From: Tenrec ecaudatus
Taxonomy: Eukaryota; Chordata; Mammalia; Afrosoricida; Tenrecidae
Length of the DNA: 64,000 nt
Assembly (NCBI RefSeq): GCF_050624435.1
Contig: NC_134541.1
Span: 7,826,983 to 7,890,982 of the forward strand
Reading direction: 5' to 3'
How positions within the stretch are numbered: position 1 is the first letter of the stretch; every line of letters begins with the position of its first letter. This document shows positions 1-10,168 of the stretch, piece by piece. The notes beneath the pieces were generated by a model. It did no database searches. It saw nothing but the letters and a program-made list of their open reading frames with translations, and had not been told where the DNA came from. A program made the translations under genes and the position numbers.

Positions 1-18
1 CTCTGTGTAGCTCAGTTT

Positions 19-128
19 ACTTGTTGTTAGGTACCAATCCACAGTGACCCCAGCACAACAGCACTGGACACTGCTCATCCTATGCCGTCCTCACAATGAT
101 TGTTATGCATGAGCCAACTGACCCGGAC
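19..128 (-). mobile_element. RTE LINE fragment, 3' end
   Basis: Begins with the reversed RTE tail (ttgttgttaggtacc) followed by the decayed block that normally reads gactcatagcgaccctatg and then catcctcacaatgattgttatg. On the plus strand this is the reversed 3' end of the afrotherian RTE element, heavily 5' truncated. It ends where L1-derived sequence begins. Confidence 0.75.
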
Positions 129-1020
129 GATTATTAAAAATATATTTTGAGGTATAATTAACCGATCATGTGATTCAATGGTTCAATCATACACATTGCG
201 GATGGATCCCAAGTTTATGCATATTTCACGCGCCATCTGTTCCGGATGGATCACGAGATAATTCGTGATTTCTACACGCTGTCTTCAGATGCCATCTGCT
301 TGGATAGATTTTGACCACTTACTCTATTTAGTGTTTACATCAGTAGTGAATGTATCAAACTCAATTGTCTTCATGTTTTAAATAAATATGATAAAAATTT
401 GATGAGATGTAAACCCATTTATGGTTTAATGCAAAAAAAAAAAAAAATAACCCAAAAACTAACAGCCAAAAAAATACATGGCCACTTGGATAAGTTGGTA
501 AAAAAAAAAAAAATCCAGTCTTTCATGTGTTAAGAAGGGTTGTAAAACCATCACCCCCACAAAGTTGGGACATTTTCTTCCTTATTATCCCATTGCAGTT
601 GTCTCCCTATTTCTCCCTCCATCCTCTCCCAGCCCCTCAGGTAAATTTTAACCCCATTACTGTCTTTCTAGATCCCCCCCCCTCCAGCATTCTGACTACC
701 CCTACAGGAAAATATACAAAGCAAAGAAAAAAATTAAAAAGGACCCAGCCAGCAGCATAAACGAAATGAAACAGAGAAAATCCTCAATCTAAAAGCGAGT
801 AGAAAAAAGCAAAAAACAAACAAAGCAGAAAAGTTCAAAAATATCTGTGTTAGGCATGCATCAGGTAAAAATAACATGTTTTTACAAAGAACTTCTCTGT
901 AGACTCGTGCCTCATGGAACCTGTCAGAAGCATGCAATTCAAGTGTTTTGATATTCAACAGTTATAAATGGTAAGTAGTCTGTCCCCCACCACCCCTCCT
1001 CCCCACGGAAGCTGAAAGCC
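129..1020 (-). mobile_element. L1 3' UTR remnant, diverged
   Basis: Starts with the reversed L1 3' end (atatattttgaggtataatt) and contains the block reading gttgtaaaaccatcaccccc followed by a pyrimidine-rich stretch, as in old mammalian L1 3' UTRs read backwards. A-runs lie at 433-447 and 500-513. The 77- and 74-codon open frames here are chance frames in non-coding LINE sequence. The right boundary is uncertain. Confidence 0.55.
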
Positions 1021-1166
1021 ACAAGGTGAGCTCACTTGGCTTGGTGTCTCTGCCTGTGGTTAAGCTTTCTCCAGGACACATTCTCAATTCCGCATGTTGA
1101 TGGGCTCTTCATGCTTTTCCAAGATGAGCAAATAGCCTTTGGGAAACACATCCAGAGTTTCTTTTC

Positions 1167-1362
1167 GGGGGCCTGGGGGTGCAGAGAGACTAAATGTTTG
1201 GCTGCTAGCTGACAGGTTGGAAGTTCTAATCCACTCAACCACTCTGCCGGGGAAATGCTTGGTCATCGGCTCTTGTAAAGATGGCAACAAAACAAACCTC
1301 TATTAGACCCTTCTGCTCCGTCATCTGGGACCCCTGGGAGTCAAAATCGACTGGATCGTACT
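1167..1362 (+). mobile_element. AfroSINE
   Basis: Head gggggcctgggggtgcagag, then tttggctgctagctgacagg and a decayed copy of the cagttcaaacccacc box, closing with gggagtcaaaatcgactgga. The order is that of a tRNA-derived AfroSINE. It is strongly diverged and the pol III boxes are not intact. Confidence 0.8.
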
Positions 1363-1890
1363 CATCAATAACCACACAGATATGAATCCCCTTTCTTCCT
1401 GGAAGCTTCTCTCCCTTTATTTCTGACTAGAACCTGGGAACATTTAAATGAGTTAAATTGCATGTTGTAGTTACTGTAGCCTGGCCTGGTACAGGGCATC
1501 TGACACAATGCTGTCTTATGGCAATATAACAGGTACCACCTATGTAAGGTTAGCTCTTCTGGTGGAACGAAATGGGAGAACTTAATTTTAATAGCATGTT
1601 TCATTGATACACTATGGTTCTCTTATTATGACGCCAACATGTAACCAGTATAAACATTAGTACGCTGTTGTTTTGTTGTGCTGGGCTAAGTCTTTGAGTT
1701 AGGATGGGTCTGTTATGCTAATAGCACATTTCAAGAGTTTAAAAGTCACCTGGAGCTAGTGGCTGCCTTGCTGGGCAGGACAGTACTTGGAGAAATGTCC
1801 AGGTTGCTGGTACTGATACAGAGATAATGGCTCAGTGGTATTAGCATCACCCTATGGGAGTCCTGAGTTTAATTTCCAGCAGGTGTCCTT
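1363..1890. other. Unassigned non-coding stretch
   Basis: No gene recognised. A weak SINE-like phrase (ggctcagtggtattagcatc, near 1830) and a possible RTE-like phrase (gttgttttgttgtgctgggc, near 1668) suggest decayed repeats. The 79-codon minus frame has no recognisable domain. Confidence 0.5.
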
Positions 1891-2353
1891 TGTGTTGGTG
1901 GTTACAGAATTCCATGTCAACTTGATAAATATGCATAGGGGTGGAGTCTAGTCTGTCAATCAGGTCACGGCCTAAAGATGCCTGCTTGTGGTCTTGGCCT
2001 TCCCACGAGGATTCTGGGAACTTCCCCTCTTTCTCACTGGAGGTAGGCACACTCTCTCTCTCTGCTTTACTTTCCTGCTGTTGGGACACTCAGAAAGCTG
2101 GAGGAGCCCCGTGGAGACCCACGCCAGTGCTGAGATGATTTCATCACTCTTGGGTTCACAAGACTTTTTAACCCGCGGCCTGTGATCTTCCTATATTTGA
2201 CATCATTGAGCATGAGTCTGAAGGGGAATTTGTGGACTAGTACAGGACACATGGACTAATATCCGAATTATGGACTTGATCTGGACTGGGCTGGATGTTT
2301 TCTCAATACACAATAGCTCTTTGATATAACGCTCTCTCTTACATGCGTATGAG
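1891..2353 (+). mobile_element. MaLR-like LTR, left arm of an inverted pair
   Basis: Same family as the LTRs at 17844, 23278 and 27238. It reads ggggtggagtctagtctgtc, gattctgggaactt, the tctctctctctgct tract, gccagtgctgagatg, and ggacttgatctggactgggc. The last bases of the LTR (gatttgtttctctagtc ... aacaca) are displaced to 2850-2892, on the far side of an inverted copy. The architecture resembles ERVL-MaLR LTRs. No coding sequence is attached. Confidence 0.7.
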
Positions 2354-2848
2354 TGTGTATAAGAAAGAGGTTTATATACAAGAACGATTGAATATTGAGA
2401 AAACATCCCAGCCCAGTCCAGATCATTAGTCTGATATTAGCCCATAAGCCTGATACCCATCTATAAAGTCATCTTCAGATTCACAAAACACAGGCAATGA
2501 TGCCAAGTGCAGGACCATCACAGGCCAGTGGGTGGGAAGTCCTGTGGAGCCAGTGGTGTTGTAACCACTTCAGCACTGTCAGGGGTCTCCACGTGGCTTC
2601 TCCAGATCAGGACACTAGCACAGTTCCATGTGTCTTGTCAGTAGAGAGTCTCAGGGAGTGAGGGGAGAGAGAGAGAGAGCGAGAGAGAGCCTCTAAGGAG
2701 GAATTACAAGAGTTCCCAGAATCCTCAGGAGAAGGTTAGGCACACAGAGACCTCATTGACTATGACCCAATTAACAGACTAGACACCATCCCATTCGCTC
2801 TTAATCCTCTCAAGTCCCAACTTGACATCAGATGATGTTACTACCACA
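2354..2848 (-). mobile_element. MaLR-like LTR, right arm of an inverted pair
   Basis: Reverse orientation of the neighbouring LTR. It starts at tgtataagaaagaggttta and runs through cccagcccagtccagatca, ggccagtgggtgggaag, an agagag tract (about 2669-2688), cagaatcctcaggagaagg, and ends gttactaccaca. About 50 bases of the expected start are missing, and their complement sits at 2850-2892. The two arms make a long imperfect palindrome with a very short loop. Confidence 0.7.
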
Positions 2849-2892
2849 AAGTGCCTCTTGATTTGTTTCTCTAGTCAACCCAGTCTAACACA

Positions 2893-3140
2893 CCCTTCAT
2901 GCGGCACCATGCCACCTCCCACCTGTCAGTGGAGGCTGGCATATTGCTGTGAGGCTAAGCAGGTTTCGGCAAAGCCTCTAGACTAAAATGGGCTAGGAAC
3001 AAAGGTCTGGCAATATTCCTCCACACACAACTTGGCTAGACTAAGCAAACAATCCATGCGATGGCTCCAGACCAGGCAGCATTTTGTTCTGTTGTGCTTG
3101 GGGACTGCCTCATTGGCAGCTAACAGCAACAGGCTTGGCA
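2893..3140 (+). mobile_element. RTE-related retroposon 3' end
   Basis: The right part reads gcattttgttctgttgtgct followed by ggggactgcctcattggcag and ctaacagcaacagg, which is the plus-strand 3' end of the RTE/RTE-derived family with its AAC-repeat tail. The left part (gaggctaagcaggtttcggc) is more decayed, so the left limit is approximate. Confidence 0.55.
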
Positions 3141-3284
3141 TCAGCACACCTAGGGGCTAGCCACTGCCTCTAACAACCATGCAGAATGGTGTCAGCTCAG
3201 GCACGCTGATTTTTCAATCTTTTAAAGTGGAGCAGGTCCGAATGATCAGGCTGTTGTTGGGATTCTATGTGGTTTGTAACGGAT

Positions 3285-3425
3285 CAAATTGGCCACACAC
3301 TGTCAGTTCCATAGTGGTTGCAGCAATGGGCTCAGGCCTGGGAACAAGCGTGAGGCTGACTGAGGACCGCGTGGCATTTCCCTCTGTGGGGCCTAGGGTC
3401 GTTGTGGCTCAGATCCAACCCCGTG
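3285..3425 (+). mobile_element. RTE LINE 3' end
   Basis: Contains ttgcagcaatgggctcaggc and then a decayed gtcctatgg-type block ending gtgacacctaagag, parallel to the canonical RTE 3' end that stops in cacctaacaacaac. It is short and 5' truncated. The 84-codon plus frame across it is a chance frame. Confidence 0.6.
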
Positions 3426-3627
3426 ACACCTAAGAGCACCCACGATGACATCAGTCAGGCAGACATTTCACCCACGCTGCCTGTCTCTTCTGCTGTTTGG
3501 TCTAGCTGTGCCTCTATTCTTTTCTCAGAAACCCCTGGCTCCAGGTGGACCATCGGCACCTGTCTTATCTGGCCTCCTGAGTCTTTGTTGTGGAGGATGT
3601 AGGTAACACTCTACTACTCCGCTGTCA

Positions 3628-3890
3628 TCAAACACCGGGGGAACTGTCAAATGGGGCAATCAGTGTGAGAAACAGTAGGAGAATTCCTTCCCCGGCTGTA
3701 ATAGACATACTATATGATCTAGCAATCCCTCTACTTGGTATATATCCTAAAGAAATTAAGAGCCATCACATGAATAGATACATTCACACTCATGTTCACC
3801 CCAGCATGATTCCCAATAGCATCAAGTGTGAAACAACCCAAATGCCCACCAGTAGAAGGAAGGAGAAACAGACGTTGGCGCCATATTAGA
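3628..3890 (+). mobile_element. Old L1 3' end
   Basis: Contains the hallmark run ctagcaatccctctacttgg, then tatatcctaaagaaattaag, and gaaacaacccaaatgcccac, all from the 3' end of mammalian L1M elements. The open frame of 99 codons here is derived from this non-coding LINE tail. Confidence 0.8.
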
Positions 3891-4728
3891 GCTTACATTC
3901 TGAGCACTAGGTTTGCAAAAGGCTTCTAATTCAGGGTCTTCCTGAATCCAATCTCAGTCTCCATGGAATTCTTTCTGGATATTTACCAGCAACGTAAAAA
4001 GCTTTCCTTTCAATCAGGGTCTGTTTCAAAGTAGGGTGCTGTGGTTCGCCAGGCTAGCCCCTCAGGGACTTGCTGGGACACACCTTTGACAAAATGTACA
4101 GTGTTCTGGTTGCATGATCACATCTTAAAAGGGGCTCCTTTGACTCTTACTCTGTTCCCAATCAACAATGACGTGTTGAGTTTCTTCTGGCAGGTGGTGT
4201 AGAGACACGAGTGGAGAGAGACTGCCACTGACCTAATAGGGATGAAAGACTAAACAGAGACCCCAAGTCAAGACCGTGATGCTTATACAAGTTGTGCTGA
4301 GCCTTAGGATGAAGTGGAAGGAAACAGGGAGACCACAGCGAGGGGATGGGATTCATTGTGCATTGCTTCCCTCATAGCTAATGTTCCTATTTCATTATCA
4401 ATACAGAGACAAACACAAAAAATAAAAATTCTCATATCTGTATCAATAGATAATATCATGATAAATGGAGAAAATATTGTAGTTGTCAAGGATTTCGTCT
4501 TACCTGGATCCACAGCTGTGCCCATGGAAGCAACATCCAGGAAATCAAACAATGTATTACACTGGGTCAATCTGCTGCCAAATATCCTTTTCAAGTGTTA
4601 CATGGCAAAGGTGCCCCTTGAGGGCTAAGGTGTTTCAGACACAAACCGGAGTACTTCCCTTTGCTTATACACATCTGAAAACTGGACAATTAATTTTTAA
4701 AAGATTGAAAATTTGATGTGTTTGAACT
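3891..4728. other. Unassigned non-coding stretch
   Basis: Nothing recognisable. It holds overlapping frames of about 100 codons on both strands (4304-4628) with no domain, no splice-site context and no codon pattern that I would trust. Confidence 0.5.
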
Positions 4729-5078
4729 ATTGTGTTGGTGAAGGGTATGGAATGGGCCATGGACTACCAGAAGAGTGAAGAAGTAGAGTCAGAAAACTCC
4801 TGAGAAGCCAGGATGCTGGGAATTCATTTCCCATCCTGCAGACATGTTATCAGGAGGGATCAGTCCCTGGAGAAGGATGCGTTTGGTAAAGTAGGGGGTT
4901 AGAGGACAAGAGGAAGATCCTTGATGTGAAGGATTGACAGAGTAACTGCTAAAATGGGCTCAAGCGTAACGATTATTGCGAGGATGGCCCAGGGCTGGGC
5001 GGTGTGCTGTTCTGTTGTACCTCCTGCCCCTTGGGGTCAGGACTGCCTGCTCAGCACAGCAAACAATGGTAACTGAGA
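4729..5078 (+). mobile_element. RTE LINE 3' part
   Basis: Reads through the RT C-terminal coding region: the block around ccatggactaccagaagagt, then gacatgttatcaggagggat, cagtccctggagaaggat, and atgggctcaagcgtaacg, ending near the tgctgttctgttgtacc block. The frame is broken by stops and indels. It is among the better-preserved RTE fragments here. Confidence 0.85.
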
Positions 5079-5089
5079 ATCCTGGCCCA

Positions 5090-5286
5090 GCGGAATGGAC
5101 ACAAACCCTCAAATATCACAGCAACCTTATTCAGTCCTGAGTACAATTGTGCTTCCCGTAGTTTTCAAGGCTGTGAACTTTGGAAGCAGATTTCCAGTCC
5201 TTTCTTATGCAGTACCGGTGAATGGGTTTCAACTACCAACCTTTCAGCTGGTAGCTGATGCCTTCACTATTTTCATTACCAATAAA
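5090..5286 (-). mobile_element. AfroSINE
   Basis: Read on the plus strand it shows the reversed body: ttttcaaggctgtgaacttt, the gaagcagatttccag block, gggtttcaactaccaacctt and tcagctggtagctgatgcct. It lies directly downstream of an RTE end, a frequent pairing because SINEs and RTEs share target preferences. Confidence 0.75.
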
Positions 5287-6436
5287 TGCCTTCCCCCAAC
5301 CCCCCCTTTTTTAATGAGGAATGTATCCTGATTCTGGAGTAGAACATCATCTCCTTTTGATCTTGAGACCAAGAAGTATGAAGCTTAACAGAAAAGACAA
5401 AAGGGGATCTGAGTCCAAATCCTTGATTTTCTTTTTATATGAGGAAAAAAATCAACTTACATTTATCTCAGTTGAATTTTCAGTTACTTGTTGAAGATGT
5501 GTTTTCTAAGAATGAGTGAGCTGGATTCACTGAGAAATCCTGGAATAGAAGTAAGCATAGAATCACCAACTAGTTCCTGTAGCTGGTTGACTGTATCCTT
5601 GTAGAGAAAACAAATTGCAAAAAGAAATAGACTGAAATGCAGACAACCGGGTAGCACACACAATCCATCTTCTTTTAGGTTTCTACTAACAGAAAAAATA
5701 TATTTGGCACACTCATGTCTTCACACAATAAATTCCATCTTCTCCATCCCTTTACTTTTGAAGACCTATCGATTTAAGAGTAGAAACAAAAATACATCCT
5801 CTCCTAAGGCTAAGGTTTTCCTCTTGCGGTCCTATCATTGACTAATGGTCTCTTACAAATACATAGGCCAGAATATATATATTTCACCCTAAGAATATTC
5901 AATAGAGTTTCTGAATCCAACGCGACAGACAGAAACACCTAAATGCTTCAAATTCGGAGGCTGACATTTGGATGCTCTCATTTAAAATACATACAATGTG
6001 GCATGTAAAAAGGTGCTTGATGAGCCCCCTGCAGACAATTCAAGAGGGCAGGAACCAGGGCAGTTGAGACTGGATTTGGTGAGAAAGCTTTTGCGATGCA
6101 CTTGGAGAGATAGAGCTCATTGATTGTTCAAAAATGAAAAAAAAAATTTTTTTTTGTTTGTTACAGAGTGATTACAGCCAAGCCAAAGCATCCCTAGAGC
6201 AAGTCAGCGCATTGCAGACTCTGGGCTTGCAAGCTGCCTGCTGCATCCAGGACCACTCCGTGGAACTGCTCCACAGTATGCCACCATGGGGATGCTATCT
6301 CTTCAACCATGGGTGACCCTGTTCCTCAGCGCATCCCTGGGGAAACCATAAAATAAATGTTTCCGCGTTACGATCATGGCATCAAAGTCTTACACTGAAA
6401 CCATCACTTCAGACCATTTCCCTTGACCTGTTTTGT
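5287..6436. other. Unassigned AT-rich stretch
   Basis: No repeat family or gene recognised. A short plus frame of 60 codons after an A/T run at 6134-6160 is not convincing. The composition is AT-rich and unremarkable. Confidence 0.5.
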
Positions 6437-7075
6437 GTTTTATTGTTGCTTTGGTTTGGTGCTTTTAAAACTTCTTATTGTGAATTGGAGTAAAGGTTTA
6501 TAGAGCAAATTAGTTTCCAATTCAACAATGCACACACATTTTGTCTCATGCATCCCACTTCCTCCCTGTGTTTCCCCTGTCCATTCTGCATTCCTAACCC
6601 TACGGAATGTTATCCTGGGGTATGTGCTTCCCAATGGATCCCTAATGATTTATTTTTCTAAGGATGCATACCTCCCCTACTGTTATTGCTCTCCATCTTG
6701 ATGTGCTTACTGTTTGGCTGAAAAGTTGAGCTCTATGGATAATTTTATTCCTAAATTTGAAGAGTGACTGAGGGTGATAATTTTGGTGGTTGTACCAACC
6801 AGTTTCGGTGGTGGACTCTATTCAACCAGTAAGCCTGGTCTGTTTGGGGATTTTGAATATTGCTCATTTTTTTCTCCCCTAATACTCAAGACCTTCCAAT
6901 ATCATCTCTTTATTAGCAGTCAGTAGTGGTACCTAGGTACCATCATGTTCTTCTGGTCTCAGGTGATGAAGACTGATGTTCACGTGGTCTGCTACTCAGT
7001 CTCTTAGTTCATTGCACTACTTGTTTCTGTTTGTCTTTGTCTTTCTTCATTCTTCTTTGCTCTGGATTCTGTGAA
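6437..7075 (-). mobile_element. Afrotherian L1-type 3' UTR
   Basis: Plus strand reads gtaaaggtttatagagcaaa, ttagtttccaattcaacaat, later ctgtttggctgaaaagttga and ccaaccagtttcggtggtgg, and near the right end tttcttcattcttctttgct. This series is familiar from elephant and other afrotherian genomes as the reversed 3' region of a lineage L1. It is non-coding. Confidence 0.7.
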
Positions 7076-7077
7076 AC

Positions 7078-7265
7078 CAATTAAAACTCCAAACTCATTG
7101 CCAAGGAGCCATTGCTGACTCATGGTGACCCCTGTGGGTTTCTGAGACTGAAGCAGTTTACAGAAATAGAAAGCCTGATCTTCTTTCCCCAAGGACCTGC
7201 TGGTGGTTTCAAATTTCTGACCATTTGGATCATAGGCCAACACATAACCACTACCCCAGACCAAT
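7078..7265 (-). mobile_element. AfroSINE
   Basis: Plus strand shows caaactcattgccaaggagc, gtgacccctgtgggtttctg, agactgaagcagtttacag, the gctggtggtttcaaatttct box and cacataaccactacccca. This is the subfamily with the ggtttctgagactgtaac block. It abuts the L1-type 3' UTR to its left. Confidence 0.85.
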
Positions 7266-7773
7266 AGCTACACCTTCTGTGACTAGTTAGGAGTCATTAA
7301 AACCCTTTGCCTTATCTAATTTAGATACAGTGTTCTATTTCATGAATGGGTTTCAAAAAATACCTTTTTTGTTTTAGGCTAGTGGGTTTTTAAGAGAGGT
7401 TCTATTATGTTTGCTTTCATTGCAAGTTTAGAGTCAGTTATGAAATCCTGAATTATAAGAGAGACCAAGTAAACTTTATTTTTTTAAAAACACATAATGT
7501 AAAGGTTTCCTTTCAGAATTCATAAACAATTCAGAGCATTACATTAAGGATTACATAAAACAGCAAAAAATTCAATGAAACCCTTTAAATATAAACACCA
7601 TAATAGTATCACAGAAGTAAAGCTTACACAGACCAAAAATACAAATCTATCATACTGAAGCTAATTTTAAAACATTGAATTGGACTTCTCTAGAAAGTAG
7701 TAGGGGTCATCATGATGTATGACTTCGTTTCATGAAACTACTGAACATCAGTAAGTTCTTTTTGATTCCCTTT
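7266..7773. other. Unassigned AT-rich stretch
   Basis: AT-rich non-coding DNA with no recognised repeat, gene or regulatory motif. Confidence 0.5.
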
Positions 7774-7975
7774 AGTGATCATGTGGTGGGTTACACACTG
7801 AGCTTCTGAACAGCAGAGTCAGTAGTTTGAATCCACCAGCTGCGATGAGGAAGGAAAGGCAGACGTGTTGTCCTGTAGAGATTTATATCACTTTGGAAGG
7901 CCACAGGGGCAATTCTGCTCTGCCCTGTGGTGTGGGGATGAGTTTGAATCAACCTGATGGCCATGAGTTTGGCTT
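7774..7975 (+). mobile_element. AfroSINE (first of three in a row)
   Basis: Contains gtggtgggttacacactgag, gtcagtagtttgaatccacc, ggccacaggggcaattctgc and a tail with gatggccatgagtttggc. The short plus frame of 69 codons is an artefact of the SINE body. Confidence 0.85.
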
Positions 7976-7989
7976 GAGTGTTGTTGAAA

Positions 7990-8222
7990 GAAGTTCTACT
8001 TGCCCAGTAGCTCAATGCTTGGCTTTTAAGAAATAGTTGGAGGTTCAAACCCACCAGCTCTTCCACAGGGGGTGGGAATCAAGTAAACAGGAAAATAAAT
8101 AAACCACCTAGCAATCTGTTCTGATAAAGGTCACAGCAGAGGAAACCCTCTGGGGACAGTTCTCTTTCTTCAAGGACCACGGTGAGTCAGAATCCATTTC
8201 ATGACAGGACACATGACAACAA
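7990..8222 (+). mobile_element. AfroSINE (second of three)
   Basis: Contains cttgcccagtagctcaatgc, ggaggttcaaacccaccagc, ggggacagttctctttcttc and ggtgagtcagaatccatttc. A short A-rich insertion (8083-8100) interrupts the middle. Confidence 0.8.
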
Positions 8223-8238
8223 CCGCAGTAGCGTTGCT

Positions 8239-8455
8239 CAGAGGAGTCTCTGGGTGGAGTAAATAGTTTGCACTTAGCCACTTGAACTGAAGTTTGGCAG
8301 TTTGAAACCAACCAGCAGGGCCACAGACAAGGGGCCTAGTGACCTACTTCTGTAAAACTTACAACCCAGAAGAGCTTATGCCGCAGCTCTGCCTTATAAC
8401 ACAGGGTGTGCTTATGAGTCGGGGTCAACTTGATGGCAATGGGTCTTGTTGTGGT
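8239..8455 (+). mobile_element. AfroSINE (third of three)
   Basis: Head ggagtctctgggtggag, body agtttggcagtttgaaacca, tail tatgagtcggggtcaacttg then gatggcaatgggtcttg. Same orientation as the two preceding copies. Confidence 0.85.
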
Positions 8456-9254
8456 TGACAGTGTTGTTGAGTCATTCTATCCTGAAAGCCCCTCAGGGAA
8501 CTGTCTCTTTGTCCACTATGCCCTATGTCCCTTCAACATTCCCACAATTCTAATCTCATTCTGGGTCCTTGCCCCCTTGCTGCAGTTTAGCAGCCAATTC
8601 CCTGGCAGCTGCTATGGTCGGCTCATATGCAGACTCAGCAAAGACAGGGGAAAAGATGGACTGAAGAGAACGCCAGGGACAAGCATTACACTCCTGCTTC
8701 TTTGAAAGATATGTTTTAGCTTACTTTGCAATGAGTAGTGAACAAACGCTCCACCGAGTATGTCTTTTAGCAGTGCTTTCGGAAAGGCCTCATTTCCCTT
8801 CCACCCATTATTAAACCAAGGGGACTCCAGTGAGGATTGTACAATGCTTCTCGATATGATTGAATTATTGATTGTATGATATGTGAATTATATGCCCCAA
8901 AACTGTTGTTGGGTAAAAAAAGAGCCTTCAATCTATAGGAAGTTTCTGTGGAATTGGGAGAGAGACAAACAGAAGGCAGCCATTCCCAGGAACAAAATAT
9001 TTGATGTGATAAAAAAGTGAATTTGTATATTACATTTTTGTATTAGTACAAATAAGTCTACACTTGTATAGCTTATTGGGTAGCTGACAGTGATCTTGAC
9101 GATTGTTACCCGCAAACTATCCAATGACTTATCATTATTCCTACTCCAGTCATAAAATTGTATCAAAGAAGAGCTCTCTGAGGAAATTCACTAAATAGCT
9201 TTCTTACTCAACTCCCTGCTTAATGCTACAGTTAGTTGATGATGATTAAGTAGA

Positions 9255-9258
<4 letters not shown>
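8456..9258. other. Unassigned stretch
   Basis: The first 250 bases (8460-8710) have moderate GC and no repeat signature, and hold a 91-codon plus frame without a recognisable domain. The rest is AT-rich. Confidence 0.5.

Positions 9259-9306
<48 letters not shown>
9259..9306. repeat. (AG)24 microsatellite
   Basis: Uninterrupted AG dinucleotide run of 48 bases. It is likely polymorphic. Confidence 0.98.
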
Positions 9307-9308
<2 letters not shown>

Positions 9309-9321
9309 GGAAAGGTTGACA

Positions 9322-9555
9322 GCTATCATCAAGTTGGCTCTGACTTCTGGTAACTACAGAGTCACTATAACATGACTATAACATGGCAAACATTGCATCA
9401 CCCTATGATTGCTGCCAGGTTCAAAGTCATCCCTGTTCCCAGTGTCAGTCCATCTTACTGAGGGTCACACTCACCTGTAATAGCCCACTATTCCACCAAA
9501 CATGATGTCCCTCCTAGTGATTGGTATGTCTCAATAATGTGTCCAAAGCAAAATA
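9322..9555 (-). mobile_element. RTE LINE 3' part
   Basis: Plus strand shows the reversed order: gttggctctgacttctgg, a decayed first block, cagtccatcttactgagggt, aaacatgatgtccctcctag and tctcaataatgtgtccaaag. Degenerate, about 230 bases. Confidence 0.7.
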
Positions 9556-10168
9556 GACAATATTCTGATGTAAACTTTGACATTCCCATTGGCTCATTTT
9601 CAGAAGTTTATTGGCAAGTCTAAAAGTATTACCACTAGAATTCCATAACTCATACATGCATGATTTTATGCCAAATAAAATTTGAGATAAATAGAGGCTA
9701 CAGAGGTACTCTCTCCACAATACACTGTATTAGTCTTGTTGTGTGTGTGTGCACGAGTTCTGTTTTTGTTCTTCCCTGCACCATTCAGGTTTTCTCAGAC
9801 ACATACCAACAGCATCAGGGGGACAGGTGGCACTTAATCTACCCAATCTACTCACATCAGCCCAAACAACAGGCATGAAGGGGAAAAGGACTACACGTTG
9901 TCAACCCAGCCTGTGCAGAATATTGTACATGAAATCGTGCTACATATCTGGGGGAGGGGCACATTCAACCATGAACTTTTTTCTGAAGTGAGAGATGATG
10001 ACCCCCCTCCATGCAAGCAACGAGAACGGCAAAAGTGCAGGTAGAATTTTCATTCCCCATCATATTTTTTTTCTTTGGACTGATGCTGGAGTGAAGTGTA
10101 AGATTTGAAATATTTGTTTTCTGGCTTCTGAACTGGGATTTAAATAGAAACTGAGATGCCACATGCCT
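9556..10168 (-). other. Unassigned; right part likely SMYD2-retrocopy 3' UTR
   Basis: The bases just left of the pseudogene stop (about 10000-10168) are probably its 3' UTR read on the minus strand, because they continue the retrocopy without interruption. I could not find a poly(A) tail or target-site duplication. An A-run on the minus strand at about 9973-9979 is too weak to mark the end. The left part is unassigned. Confidence 0.4.
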
